Notes: generated by a model not told the origin, from the sequence alone. A stretch of DNA of 64,000 bases from Prescottella sp. R16 (GCF_030656875.1 NZ_CP130943.1:3844001-3908000), one strand, 5' to 3'; positions 45,154 through 54,207 are shown, counted from the first letter of the stretch. Numbers and translations are program-made.

Positions 45154-46308
45154 TCAGCTCGTCGTCACCGCCGGTTCGCCGGACTCCGGTTCGGGGACCG
45201 GCCCGGACGGACGCGGGATCGTGGCCGTTGCGGCGACGGACGCGATCGCGACCACGAAGCAGGCGATCGTGTACCAGAGGTTGCCGATCGGATCGCCGTC
45301 CCCGGTGACACCGTCGACGGCTCCGAAGAAGTCGGGCAGCGCGCTCGCCCACAGCACACCCATCACCACGATGTACACGGTCGCGTAGATGCGGACGAAG
45401 TCGTTCGAGTACACCGGCTGATCCGCCTCCTGCTTTCGCAGCCGCGACCACTGCGCGACCAGCAGGGGGATCGCGACGACGGTGACCGCGACGAGTTCGG
45501 CCGCGTACAGGACGCCGCGAACGGTGTCGCTGCCCATCCCGAACACGGTCGCCGGGAGCGGGAGCACGAAGACTCCGATCGAGGCGGTCAGGCCGATCAC
45601 GACGGTGCGCCACACCAGTTCGAGCCCGGAGAACACTCGTCCCGTGTCGACGTGGCGGCCGACGAAGAACTGCACGCACAGTGCCAGCGACATCGGCCAC
45701 AGGGTCGCGAACACCACGACACTCGGCAGCGGAACCGCATCGAAGAACGGCAGATTGACCTTGTTGTCGAGGGTCCACTCCCACCAGCGCAGTTGCGGCC
45801 CGAGCTGATCGAAGATCTCGTAGAACGCGTGGTGGACGAAGCCCACGCACACCGCACCGAGGAACACCCCGTAGCGCCGGAACACGCCGAGCATGCGAAC
45901 GATCTCGAACGCCAGGGTCGCCATCAGCGGATAGATCGCGACGATGTACAGCGGCAGCCGCCCCCACAGGAAGTCGACCGTGAACACGTTGTGCGCGAAC
46001 ATCGTTCCGAGGTATTCCTCGGTGCCGAACGTTTCCGGGAAGTAGATGGGTGGTTCGATGACGAACAGGAACGCCGTCGCCCCGAACCACAGCACGAGAT
46101 TGGTGGGATCGCCGTGCCGGTGCAGCCGCACGATCGCGTACACCAGGGCGAGGACCGCGCCGAGCACGATCATCCATTCGAGGACCGGCAGCGTCCAGTT
46201 CTCCAGTGCGGCCGGGTTCCGGAACTCGACCAGCCCGCCGGCCTCCTCACACGAAAATCCCAGCCGCGTGGCGAGATCCGCGAAGGTATCGGTACACGTG
46301 GGTGTCAT
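45154..46308 (-). CDS. Polytopic membrane protein of unknown function
   Basis: A 384-residue protein with nine or ten predicted spans (for example LEWMIVLGAVLALVYAIVRL, LPLYIVAIYPLMATLAFEIV, LELVWRTVVIGLTASIGVFVL). Aromatic and acidic residues cluster in FLFVIEPPIYFPETFGTEEYLG and HHAFYEIFDQLGPQLRWWEW. No recognised family. ATG overlaps the stop of the metal-dependent hydrolase (ATGA), so it is its coupled partner under the divergent TetR regulator. Confidence 0.75.
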   Translation of the reverse strand: MTPTCTDTFADLATRLGFSCEEAGGLVEFRNPAALENWTLPVLEWMIVLGAVLALVYAIVRLHRHGDPTNLVLWFGATAFLFVIEPPIYFPETFGTEEYLGTMFAHNVFTVDFLWGRLPLYIVAIYPLMATLAFEIVRMLGVFRRYGVFLGAVCVGFVHHAFYEIFDQLGPQLRWWEWTLDNKVNLPFFDAVPLPSVVVFATLWPMSLALCVQFFVGRHVDTGRVFSGLELVWRTVVIGLTASIGVFVLPLPATVFGMGSDTVRGVLYAAELVAVTVVAIPLLVAQWSRLRKQEADQPVYSNDFVRIYATVYIVVMGVLWASALPDFFGAVDGVTGDGDPIGNLWYTIACFVVAIASVAATATIPRPSGPVPEPESGEPAVTTS

Positions 46309-47237
46309 CGGTTCGCCCCCGATGCTGCCGGCTCGGCGGTGTACCAGCGGGTGCAGTCGTCGCCGGCGTCGTAGCGGCGGAACCACTCGTCCGCGAGCAC
46401 CGGCAGGTTCTCGTGGGCGGGGTCGTGGCCGGGGGTCTGGCTGAGGGCCGCGCCCTTGAGCGCGGTCAGCTGCTCACCGATCGGCAGTCCGTCGAACGCG
46501 CGCGGCATCGGCCCCTTGCTGAGGTACGGCGCGAAGAACGTGAGCACCCGCTGCTTGGCGCGGTGCCGGGCGAACATCGACAGTGCATCGACCTTGCGTT
46601 CGCCGAGCGGGACGTGCTGGTTGAAGCCGGCACACGCGATCCGGATCACCTTCAGCACGTGCGCGAACACCGACGGCGCCATCCGCATCCGGTACAGCTC
46701 GCTGCCGACGACGGCCTTGTAGAGGATCAGCGCGGAACTGCGGTGCTCCACCTCTTCGACGAAGTGCCACAGGAACAGTGACGCGACCCGGTCGTCGCCG
46801 GGCCGGAACAGCGTCTCCTCGTTGTCGAGCATCAGCTTGAACACCGGCGTGAACGTGGCCTCGAGGTCGGCGGTGTAGGCGAGCCGGTAGTTGATCGACG
46901 TGGCCTCGGTGAGCAGGTCGTACTCGCCGATCACGGCGTCGAGGGTGTTCTGCAGACCCGGGTAGCGCCGGATCAGGGCGGCCACGTGCTGGCGGTGCGC
47001 GGTGGAGTGATGCCCCTCCTGCCGCATGAACGCGACCGCCTCCTCGGCGACCGCGGGATCGGTCATGAGCGGCTTCGCCTGCCGGATCAGCTTGACGATC
47101 ATCTTCTCGAAACCGACGGCGAGGAACGACACCGCGTTCGACATGCTCGACCAGGCCGGGTTCTCGGGGTTCCACAGGAATGGGACGTCGGCATCGTCGA
47201 ACCCGAAGTCCATCTTCCGGGGTTTGAGATCCGTCAT
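46305..47237 (-). CDS. Predicted metal-dependent hydrolase (PF10118 type)
   Basis: A 310-residue helical protein. Ferritin-like metal ligands are suggested by FMRQEGHHSTAHRQHV (E-x2-H-H, about 70-85) and FLWHFVEEVEHRSSALILYK (EE-x2-H, about 168-185), the pattern of PF10118 diiron-like proteins; actual activity is unproven. First gene of a TetR-controlled pair with the membrane protein downstream. Confidence 0.83.
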   Translation of the reverse strand: MTDLKPRKMDFGFDDADVPFLWNPENPAWSSMSNAVSFLAVGFEKMIVKLIRQAKPLMTDPAVAEEAVAFMRQEGHHSTAHRQHVAALIRRYPGLQNTLDAVIGEYDLLTEATSINYRLAYTADLEATFTPVFKLMLDNEETLFRPGDDRVASLFLWHFVEEVEHRSSALILYKAVVGSELYRMRMAPSVFAHVLKVIRIACAGFNQHVPLGERKVDALSMFARHRAKQRVLTFFAPYLSKGPMPRAFDGLPIGEQLTALKGAALSQTPGHDPAHENLPVLADEWFRRYDAGDDCTRWYTAEPAASGANR

Positions 47238-47285
47238 GGGCACTACCTCGTTCGTTGCTCGTTCGTTCGGTCGACTGCTGCCGCG

Positions 47286-47315
47286 ATCATACGAACTGCA
47301 ACACGTTTGTATGAT
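47286..47315. promoter_or_regulatory. TetR operator, divergent promoter
   Basis: Inverted repeat ATCATACGAA (47286-47295) and TTTGTATGAT (47306-47315) with one mismatch and a 10-bp spacer, between the hydrolase gene (start 47237) and the TetR gene (start 47379). Likely site of autoregulation. Confidence 0.65.
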
Positions 47316-47378
47316 TGGTTTCGCCGAAACGGCCGTGGCCTGCACCTCCACCGGCGCCGATGCTGATACCGTCCGCCC

Positions 47379-47993
47379 GTGGCACGCAGACGAGGATGGG
47401 GCGGCCGGCCGCCGGTCGACGACGAGGAGGCGGCCCGGCGCATCGTCGAGGCCGCGGTCGAGGCGATCTCCCGGACCGGCACGGCCGTGGGCATCGCCGA
47501 GGTGGCCGAATCCCTGGGCGTGATCCGGCAGACCGTGTACCGCTACTTCCCCAGCGCGGACGCCCTCATGCGGGCGTCCGCGATCGCGTCCGTCGACGCC
47601 TTCCTCGACCGGCTGACCGCCCACGTCCGAGGTCTGCACGATCCGACGGAGGCCGTGATCGAGGCCGTGATCTTCACGCTCGACGACGTCCGCCGCACCC
47701 CGCACCTCGGAATCATGCTGTCGGGGGACCACTCCCACACCGAGGGCATCGCATCCGACGAGGCCCAGGTGTTCGGTATGACGATGATCCGACGGTTCGA
47801 CGTCGACTGGGGCCGGCACGGCTGGGACGAGCCGGCACTGCAGGGCCTCGTCGAGCACCAGCTGCGGATCATGCAGTCGTTCTTCGTCTCCCCCGGTAAC
47901 CCGCCGCGCACCGACGACGAACTGCGCCGCTATCTGCACCGTTGGCTCGCACCGGCGATCACGGCGCAGGCCGCGGCCGGCCCGGACGGCTAG
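47379..47993 (+). CDS. TetR-family repressor
   Basis: A 204-residue regulator with the N-terminal HTH IVEAAVEAISRTGTAVGIAEVAESLGVIRQTVYRYFPSADAL (23-65). The ligand domain is unclassified. Divergent from the hydrolase/membrane-protein pair, with an operator-like inverted repeat between them. TACCGT (47367-47372) lies 6 nt before the GTG, so leaderless. Confidence 0.9.
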   Translation: MARRRGWGGRPPVDDEEAARRIVEAAVEAISRTGTAVGIAEVAESLGVIRQTVYRYFPSADALMRASAIASVDAFLDRLTAHVRGLHDPTEAVIEAVIFTLDDVRRTPHLGIMLSGDHSHTEGIASDEAQVFGMTMIRRFDVDWGRHGWDEPALQGLVEHQLRIMQSFFVSPGNPPRTDDELRRYLHRWLAPAITAQAAAGPDG

Positions 47994-48034
47994 GCTGGAC
48001 GACGTCACCGGAGGTAGGCGTTGAAGGTCGGCTC

Positions 48035-48481
48035 ATGAACCATCCCCGTATCGTTCGCACCGTCTGTGTCGTCACCGTCGGCTACGTGATCGTGCTGGCC
48101 GTCTGGCTGGGATGGCTCGTCGAGCACACGCCGGAGGGCACGATCCCGTACCAGATCGGCGGGCTGCTCGCCGCCTACGGTTCGGCCCTGGGGCTGGGCA
48201 TGATGTGGGCCGGTCGGCCCACTCGCGCGGAGCGCCGGCTCGAGCGGCACGGGCTCGAAGGGTGGGCCGAAATCACTCGCGCCCAACAGATCCGGAGCAC
48301 CGTCGACCGCGCCGTGGTCACCGAACTCGATCTCGACCTCACTGTCCCCGGATCGGAGTCCTACCGCGGCCGGGTGCGGTACGAGGTCTATCCCGAGGAC
48401 CGGGACCGTTTCGTCGTGGGCGAGACCGTCCCGATCCGCGTCGATCCCCACGATCGGGATCGAATCATGATCCTGCCCTAG
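48035..48481 (+). CDS. Two-span membrane protein
   Basis: A 148-residue protein: two spans (VCVVTVGYVIVLAVWLGWLV and IGGLLAAYGSALGLGMMWAG) and a cytoplasmic beta-rich domain (LEGWAEITRAQQIRSTVDRAVVTELDLDLTVPG ... GETVPIRVDPHDRDRIMI), reminiscent of DUF3592/NfeD-like barrels. Function unknown. Its stop overlaps the stop of the convergent gene by 4 bp. Confidence 0.75.
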   Translation: MNHPRIVRTVCVVTVGYVIVLAVWLGWLVEHTPEGTIPYQIGGLLAAYGSALGLGMMWAGRPTRAERRLERHGLEGWAEITRAQQIRSTVDRAVVTELDLDLTVPGSESYRGRVRYEVYPEDRDRFVVGETVPIRVDPHDRDRIMILP

Positions 48482-49227
48482 GTGTTCCGCTTCCGTGACG
48501 CACCGAGCGCGATCATCCCCTCGGTCAGCAGAGCCTGTGCGGCGGCATAGGACGCGAGGATCGCGCCCTCCGCGATCGCCCGTGACTTCGCCCGGCGCAG
48601 AAACAGTTTGCGCACCATGATCAGCCCGTCCGAGCCGGTGAACAGCAACCCGCCCACGCCGAGCCGACTGCGCCGGTCGCGGCGGTTCGGTACCGGCAGA
48701 CCGGCGACGGTAGCCGCGCCGGGTGCGAGTGCGGGATCGGCGGCGAGCGTCGCGGTGGTGCCGAGCAGAGCCCCGTAGCCGGTGAGTGTGGGCGCCACCT
48801 CCGGCGCCTTCGCCGCCAGCAGCCCGGACGCCGTCGCCCACGCCGCGAGCCGCGGCACCACCGCTGCCCGGGTCGGACGACCGCCGTGGCGGGCGAGCAC
48901 GGCGACATAGGCGCCCTGCATGACACCGAACGACGTCGCACCGCGGCGCAGGCGGGCGTCGTCGTCCGGGTCGATCATGAAGACGTCGCCGACGGTCGCG
49001 GCCGCCAGACCGGTGACGAGAAGTGCGGTGTCGGGGGCAGGAAGGTCGTGTCGGCGTCGCAGCACCCGCGCCGCGAGAGCCGGCGCGATCAGCGGCTTCG
49101 CGACCTGCTGGACGTGTTCGCTCCCGACGACGCCCCCGTACACCGTCGCGGCCGTCGCCCCGACGAAGACGACCTGCTCCGCGTGCCCGAGGAGCCAGGC
49201 TCCGATCCGCCCGAATGCCATGCCCAT
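48478..49227 (-). CDS. YhhN/TMEM86-family lysoplasmalogenase-like protein
   Basis: A 249-residue protein with about eight short spans. KPLIAPALAARVLRR, DTALLVTGLAAATVGDVFMIDPDD (the acidic segment of the active site) and the final LLFTGSDGLIMVRKLFLRRAKSRAIAEGAILASYAAAQALL are family features. YhhN proteins hydrolyse the vinyl-ether bond of lysoplasmalogens or act on related lipids. Start ATG 49227 or 49221. Confidence 0.85.
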   Translation of the reverse strand: MGMAFGRIGAWLLGHAEQVVFVGATAATVYGGVVGSEHVQQVAKPLIAPALAARVLRRRHDLPAPDTALLVTGLAAATVGDVFMIDPDDDARLRRGATSFGVMQGAYVAVLARHGGRPTRAAVVPRLAAWATASGLLAAKAPEVAPTLTGYGALLGTTATLAADPALAPGAATVAGLPVPNRRDRRSRLGVGGLLFTGSDGLIMVRKLFLRRAKSRAIAEGAILASYAAAQALLTEGMIALGASRKRNT

Positions 49228-49290
49228 TCCCTCACGTCTCGTTCCGTGTCCTGTTCGTCACGAACGTACCGGCCCGCTCCTCCCCCGTCT

Positions 49291-49355
49291 CCGCGTTTCG
49301 CGCACTTGGCGCGGGTTTTCCGGCCGTCCGGTCGCGACAAGTGCGCGAAACGCGG
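49291..49355. repeat. Palindrome family B, copy 2
   Basis: Perfect 18-bp arms CCGCGTTTCGCGCACTTG (49291-49308, 49338-49355). Unlike the other copies it lies between two divergent starts, so it cannot end either gene's transcript and abuts the MarR operator. Confidence 0.8.
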
Positions 49356-49359
49356 GGGT

Positions 49360-49384
49360 TTACATAGATAGTTAGCGTATGTAA
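49360..49384. promoter_or_regulatory. MarR operator
   Basis: Perfect inverted repeat TTACATA (49360-49366) and TATGTAA (49378-49384) with an 11-bp spacer, 13 bp before the MarR GTG. Probable autoregulatory site covering the promoter. Confidence 0.65.
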
Positions 49385-49396
49385 TGATTCGTATTC

Positions 49397-49867
49397 GTGA
49401 GTTCCACCGATCCCGAATTCCGAGACCTACTGGTCCAGTTGGTGAGCAACGCCCACCGCTTCACCCGCCTCGCGTCGGCCGTCGCCCGCGACGACCGACC
49501 GCGGTCGTGGATGCGGGCACTGTCACTGCTCGAGGAACAGGGGCCGCTGCGGGTCAGCACGTTCGCCCGGCTCGACAGTTCGTCGCAGCCGTCCGCGACC
49601 GCACTGCTCAAACGGCTCGGCGACGAAGGGCTCGTCTCGCGACACCCCGACCCGGAAGACAATCGCGCGATCCTCGTCGACATCTCCGACGCGGGCCGAC
49701 GCTGGCTGACCGACAGCCGGCACCACATCGCCGACGACCTGACGCCCTACTTCGCGCACCTCGAACCGGCGCAGGTCGCGGCGCTGACCGAAGGGCTCGG
49801 TGAACTCCGCACCATCATCCGGTCCGTTGCGGCGGACCGCACGACACATCCGAGGAGGGATACATGA
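49397..49867 (+). CDS. MarR-family repressor
   Basis: A 156-residue winged-HTH regulator: ALSLLEEQGPLRVSTFARLDSSSQPSATALLKRLGDEGLVSRHPDPEDNRAILVDISDAGR is the MarR core with wing. It overlaps the MFS transporter start by 4 bp, the common arrangement in which MarR represses its own efflux operon until a drug or aromatic ligand binds. GTG start. Confidence 0.92.
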   Translation: MSSTDPEFRDLLVQLVSNAHRFTRLASAVARDDRPRSWMRALSLLEEQGPLRVSTFARLDSSSQPSATALLKRLGDEGLVSRHPDPEDNRAILVDISDAGRRWLTDSRHHIADDLTPYFAHLEPAQVAALTEGLGELRTIIRSVAADRTTHPRRDT

Positions 49868-51111
49868 GCACCACGACCGCGCCCGCCGCGAGCACGAAGC
49901 CCGGCATCCTGCAGCAACCGAAATCCGTATGGGCCGTCGCGTTCGCGTCCGTGATCGCATTCATGGGCATCGGGCTCGTGGATCCGATTCTCAAACCGAT
50001 CGCCGAGCAGCTCGACGCCAGCCCGTCGCAGGTGTCGCTGCTGTTCACCAGCTACATGCTGGTCACCGGTGTCGCAATGCTGTTCACGGGCATGATCTCG
50101 AGCCGGATCGGCGCCAAGAAGACGCTGCTGTGGGGTCTGGCGATCATCGTGGTGTTCGCAGCCCTCGCCGGATCGTCGGGCACGATCGACCAGATCGTCG
50201 GCTTCCGCGCCGGCTGGGGTCTGGGCAACGCCCTGTTCATCGCGACCGCGCTGGCCGCGATCGTCGGCGCCGCGAGCGGTGGGGTGGCCCGCGCGATCAT
50301 CCTGTACGAGGCCGCGCTCGGTATCGGTATCGCGGTGGGCCCGCTCGTCGGCGGTGTTCTCGGCAACATCAGTTGGCGGGCACCGTTCTTCGGTGTCGCC
50401 ACCCTCATGGCGGTCGCGTTCATCCTCATCGTCGTCATGCTGCCGACAGCCCCGAAGCCGCAACACAAGACGTCGCTGGCCGCACCGTTCCAGGCGCTGC
50501 GTCACCGCGGCCTGCTCACCGTCGCGATCACCGCGCTGCTGTACAACTACGGCTTCTTCACACTCCTCGCGTACACGCCGTTCCCCCTCGACATGGGCAC
50601 GTACGCAATCGGATTCATCTTCTTCGGCTGGGGTGTCGCCCTCGCGGTCGCGTCGGTGTTCCTGGCGCCGCGCCTGCAGCGCCGCTTCGGGACGCTGCCG
50701 ATGATGATCGCGGCGCTCACCCTGTTCGCGCTCGACCTCGCCGTGATGGCACTGTTCACCGAGTCGAAGCCGGTCCTGATCGTGTGCGTCGTCCTCGCCG
50801 GCCTGTTCCTCGGCGTCAACAACACCCTCATCACCGAGACCGTGATGATCTCGGCACCCGTCGAACGTTCGACTGCGTCGGCCGCCTACAGCTTCGTCCG
50901 CTTCGTCGGTGGCGCCGCCGCCCCGTACGTCGCCGGCAAACTCGGTGAGCACAACGTCCACATGCCGTTCTGGGTGGGCGCGGTCTGCACCGCCGCCGGC
51001 ATCCTCGTCCTCATGACCGGACGCCAGGTCCTGGCCCACGTCGACGACCACGACCCGGCCCCGCACAGCATCGAAGAGGCGACCGCCGTCACCGTCGGCG
51101 ACGCCGACTGA
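49864..51111 (+). CDS. MFS efflux transporter
   Basis: A 415-residue major facilitator with 12 spans. The intracellular loop 2-3 motif reads GMISSRIGAKKTLLWGL (motif A-like) and span 5 has YEAALGIGIAVGPLVGGVLG, the drug/H+ antiporter motif C. Probably exports a small toxic compound and is induced through MarR. Confidence 0.9.
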   Translation: MSTTTAPAASTKPGILQQPKSVWAVAFASVIAFMGIGLVDPILKPIAEQLDASPSQVSLLFTSYMLVTGVAMLFTGMISSRIGAKKTLLWGLAIIVVFAALAGSSGTIDQIVGFRAGWGLGNALFIATALAAIVGAASGGVARAIILYEAALGIGIAVGPLVGGVLGNISWRAPFFGVATLMAVAFILIVVMLPTAPKPQHKTSLAAPFQALRHRGLLTVAITALLYNYGFFTLLAYTPFPLDMGTYAIGFIFFGWGVALAVASVFLAPRLQRRFGTLPMMIAALTLFALDLAVMALFTESKPVLIVCVVLAGLFLGVNNTLITETVMISAPVERSTASAAYSFVRFVGGAAAPYVAGKLGEHNVHMPFWVGAVCTAAGILVLMTGRQVLAHVDDHDPAPHSIEEATAVTVGDAD

Positions 51112-51125
51112 ACCTACCGTCTCCC

Positions 51126-51186
51126 GCGTTTCGCGCACTTGTTGCGGATTTCCGGCTCCCGGAACCGCGTCGAGTGCGCGAAACGC
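51126..51186. terminator. Convergent terminator, palindrome family B copy 3
   Basis: Arms GCGTTTCGCGCACTT (51126-51140) and GAGTGCGCGAAACGC (51172-51186), one mismatch, with an inner stem around CCGG, between the MFS gene and galK. Confidence 0.75.
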
Positions 51187-51229
51187 ATCCGGGGGGGTGG
51201 TCGCGACGAAGAGTCCGGCGCCGGACGGG

Positions 51230-52393
51230 TCAGGACACCTGCCGCGCCGCCGCCGATGCGGTGACCGTCGCGAACGCCGGTTCGGGCAGGCCGCGTTCGG
51301 CCGCGAGACGGCGTGCGTTCTCGACGACCTCGGGGGTTTCCCCGGCCGGCACGAGGGCGATCGCAGAGCCGCCGAAGCCGCCACCGGTCATCCGGGCGCC
51401 GAGTGCACCGGCGGTCAGGGCCGCCTCGACGGCGGTGTCGAGTTCGGGGCACGACACCTCGAAGTCGTGGCGCAGCGACAGGTGCGACGCCGTCAGGAGC
51501 CGCCCGAGTTCGACGAAATCCGCTGCCTCGAGCGCGGTCACGGCGAGCCGGACGCGCGCGATCTCACTGATCACGTGCCAGGCCCGGCGGCGCAGGACGT
51601 CGTCCTTCAGGGACCGGACCGCGTCGGCCCCCTCCCGTCCCCGGTCGGTGACCTCCCGCAGCGATGCGGCGCCGAGACGTCGCGCTGCCCGCTCCACCGC
51701 GGCGCGACGTCTCGCGTACTGCCCGTCGACGAGCCGATGCGGGGCACGGGTGTCGATCACCAGCAGTTCGACGCCGTGTGCCGTCGGCTCGAACGGCACG
51801 CGCCGGGTCCGGCCGGACGACGAATCGATCAGCAGGGCATGCCCTTCCGAAGCGAGCAGCGACGCCGCCTGATCCATGCCGCCCGTGGGGGCGAGTGCGA
51901 TCTCGTTCTCGGCACGCACACAGGCCGCGGCGAGTGCGGTTCGGTCGGTGTCCGGTGACATTGCCGCGGCAAGAACGCATTCCAGAGCGGCGGAGCTCGA
52001 CAGGCCCGCCCCGATCGGCACACTCGACACGAAGACCGCGTCGATGCCTCCCCGATCCTGCAGCGCCCACAGCACACCCGCTGGATAGGCCGCCCATCCG
52101 GTGGGCCGGCCGGGGGCGGTGTCGTCGATGCGCCCGTTCCACGGCTCTCCTGCTGTCGAACGCAGCCGGACGATCCCGTCGGTGCGGGGTGCGACGGCGA
52201 CGACGGTGCTGTGCGGCAACGCGATCGGCAGGCACAGGCCGCCCGCGTAGTCGACGTGCTCGCCGATGAGGTTGACGCGTCCGGGGGCCGCCCACACGGT
52301 GTCCGGTGTCGTACCGAACTCGCGGACGAACATTTCCGATGCCGCCGAAGCGAGTTCCGTGTCGGATCCGGGTTCGAACCAGGTGGCGGTCAC
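51230..52393 (-). CDS. galK: Galactokinase
   Basis: A 387-residue GHMP kinase phosphorylating galactose at C1. Signatures: GRVNLIGEHVDYAGGLCLP (galactose site), VPIGAGLSSSAALECVLAAA (ATP phosphate loop) and GARMTGGGFGGSAIALV (motif 3). The GTG start overlaps the galT stop by 4 bp, so galT-galK is one operon of the Leloir pathway; galE is not in the window. Confidence 0.94.
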   Translation of the reverse strand: MTATWFEPGSDTELASAASEMFVREFGTTPDTVWAAPGRVNLIGEHVDYAGGLCLPIALPHSTVVAVAPRTDGIVRLRSTAGEPWNGRIDDTAPGRPTGWAAYPAGVLWALQDRGGIDAVFVSSVPIGAGLSSSAALECVLAAAMSPDTDRTALAAACVRAENEIALAPTGGMDQAASLLASEGHALLIDSSSGRTRRVPFEPTAHGVELLVIDTRAPHRLVDGQYARRRAAVERAARRLGAASLREVTDRGREGADAVRSLKDDVLRRRAWHVISEIARVRLAVTALEAADFVELGRLLTASHLSLRHDFEVSCPELDTAVEAALTAGALGARMTGGGFGGSAIALVPAGETPEVVENARRLAAERGLPEPAFATVTASAAARQVS

Positions 52394-53490
52394 GGCGCGA
52401 CCTCCCGGAATCGCTCCGCGATGGTCTCGGGGGTGGTGTCGCTGATCCATGCGCCCATCCCGGATTCGGAGGCGGCGAGATACTTCATCCGGTGCGGAGA
52501 CCGCATGAGCGAGAACACGTGCAGGTACAGCCGTCCGAGATCGCGGCCCTCGCCGACGGGCGCCTGATGCCAGCCGGCGATGTACGGCAACCGGTCGACG
52601 CCGTCGAAGAAGCGGTCGAGCCGGCCGAGGATGTCGAGGTACAGGTGCGACAGTTCCTCGAGTTCGGCGTCGTGCAGTTCGGTGAGGTCGGCGACGTCGC
52701 GGCGCGGCGCGAGGTGCAGGTCGACGGGCCACCGTGCCGCCGCGGGCACGTATGCGGTCCAGTGTTCGCCGTCGACGACGATCCGGGTTCCGGCGCGGCG
52801 TTCGGCGTCGAGCATGTCACGTAACAGGTTGCGTCCCGTCCGGTTCCGGTGCTGCTCGGCCTGCCGCAGCAGCGCCGTGGTGCTCGGCGGCAGCGTGGGG
52901 TAGGCGTAGATCTGGCCGTGCGGGTGCGTCAGCGTCACCCCGATCTCGGTGCCCCGGTTCTCGAAGCAGTACACCTGGGCCACGTCCGGTCGCGCCGACA
53001 GCTCGCGGGTCCGGTCCCGCAGCGCCTCGAGGACCGTCCGCACCCGGCCCGGCGTCGACTGCCCGAAGCTGCGGTCGTGGTCGCTCGTGAAGCACACCAC
53101 CTCACAACGTCCCGCAGCCGGCTGTTGCGGCCAGAGGTCTTCTCCGTCGACATGTTCCGGCACGGTATCGGCGGAACCCAGTGCAGGGAAACGGTTCTCG
53201 AACACGACGACGTCGTAGTCGGCGGCGGGGATCTCCGTCGCCGCCCGGCCGGGCCGCGTCGGGCACAGCGGGCACTCGTCGTCGCCGGGCAGGAACGTGC
53301 GGTTCATCCGGTGCGCCGCGAACGTCACCCACTCCCCCGTCAACGCGTCGAACCGCATGCTCGACGCCACCCGAACCGGGTCGAGTCCTCGACCGTCGAG
53401 CACCTCGCGTGACGGGAACGGCGCCGTGTCGTCGAAATAGATCAGCTCACGCCCGTCGGACAGGCTGGTGCGGGTGGTGCGGATCGGCAT
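52390..53490 (-). CDS. galT: Galactose-1-phosphate uridylyltransferase
   Basis: A 366-residue HIT-superfamily enzyme exchanging UMP between UDP-glucose and galactose 1-phosphate. The zinc site CPLCP and nucleophile motif GVTLTHPHGQIYAYP (His-Pro-His) are intact, and the C-terminal WHQAPV motif is present. TATCGT (53497-53502) is 6 nt before the ATG, again leaderless. No operator for a galactose regulator was recognised. Confidence 0.95.
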   Translation of the reverse strand: MPIRTTRTSLSDGRELIYFDDTAPFPSREVLDGRGLDPVRVASSMRFDALTGEWVTFAAHRMNRTFLPGDDECPLCPTRPGRAATEIPAADYDVVVFENRFPALGSADTVPEHVDGEDLWPQQPAAGRCEVVCFTSDHDRSFGQSTPGRVRTVLEALRDRTRELSARPDVAQVYCFENRGTEIGVTLTHPHGQIYAYPTLPPSTTALLRQAEQHRNRTGRNLLRDMLDAERRAGTRIVVDGEHWTAYVPAAARWPVDLHLAPRRDVADLTELHDAELEELSHLYLDILGRLDRFFDGVDRLPYIAGWHQAPVGEGRDLGRLYLHVFSLMRSPHRMKYLAASESGMGAWISDTTPETIAERFREVAP

Positions 53491-53496
53491 GCAGCC

Positions 53497-53502
53497 ACGA
53501 TA
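53497..53502 (-). promoter_or_regulatory. -10 hexamer for leaderless galTK
   Basis: TATCGT on the minus strand, 6 nt from the galT ATG at 53490. Confidence 0.45.
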
Positions 53503-53615
53503 GGCGGGCCTCCCGGTTTGGCGGCGGTATCTCCCCTGTGCCACCATGCACGCGGCTATTTTTCCGACACCCTCGGTTACAGATAGCCGGGGGAGCATCA
53601 CACAACGGGGGACAC

Positions 53616-54125
53616 ATGAAACTTCGCAGCCTTGCCGTGCGCGCGATCGGCGCCGCAGCCGTCACCACCGCCGCTGTCACCGGCATCGCCGGTACCGCCT
53701 CGGCGGCACCGGCGCCGGCACCGATCCTGTACCTGAGCCTCAACGGCCCGACCATGCCCACTCTCGGGCAGAACGACTTCTGCACCGGCATCATCGACAC
53801 CGCCGTCGAGACCGACCCCACCCGCCCGGGCGTAGCCACCATCGCACTGACGCCGCGCGGAATGCACGGTGTCGGTCCGGGATGGGAGCAGAACCGAACG
53901 TGCCGCGTGCAGGTCTCGATCGTGTCCAGCCAGGGACTCTTCGGTCGCGAGGCCCGTGAGGTCGAGATCCTCGCCGGTGAGCAGCCGGGACCGACCGTCC
54001 GCACCGAGATCTACCCCGGACCGGGTGTGCAAGCACTCACCGTTGCCGCAAGCTGGGTCAACCCTTGGTTCCAACTCCGCCCGCAGATGTCCGTGCCCTC
54101 CCAGGGGTATTACCTCGTCCCCTGA
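53616..54125 (+). CDS. Secreted protein of unknown function
   Basis: A 169-residue protein with a Sec signal (VRAIGAAAVTTAAVTGIAGTASA, cleavage about residue 30). The mature part has two Cys (in NDFCTGIID and NRTCRVQV) that may form a disulfide and several beta-strand segments; ends SVPSQGYYLVP. No family recognised; likely a small mycolate-envelope or extracellular protein. GGGGGACAC precedes the ATG. Confidence 0.75.
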   Translation: MKLRSLAVRAIGAAAVTTAAVTGIAGTASAAPAPAPILYLSLNGPTMPTLGQNDFCTGIIDTAVETDPTRPGVATIALTPRGMHGVGPGWEQNRTCRVQVSIVSSQGLFGREAREVEILAGEQPGPTVRTEIYPGPGVQALTVAASWVNPWFQLRPQMSVPSQGYYLVP

Positions 54126-54139
54126 CCACCTACCCCATG

Positions 54140-54190
54140 AGCTGAAGGGACCCTTTGCGCGCTGCGAGCGCACAAAGGGTCCCTTCAGCT
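54140..54190. terminator. Convergent terminator, palindrome family A copy 3
   Basis: 24-bp arms (54140-54163, 54167-54190) starting AGCTGAAGGGACCCTTTG with one mismatch and a 3-nt loop, between the secreted-protein gene and pyrE. Confidence 0.8.
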
Positions 54191-54207
54191 GTAAAGAGAA
54201 AGGCGAC

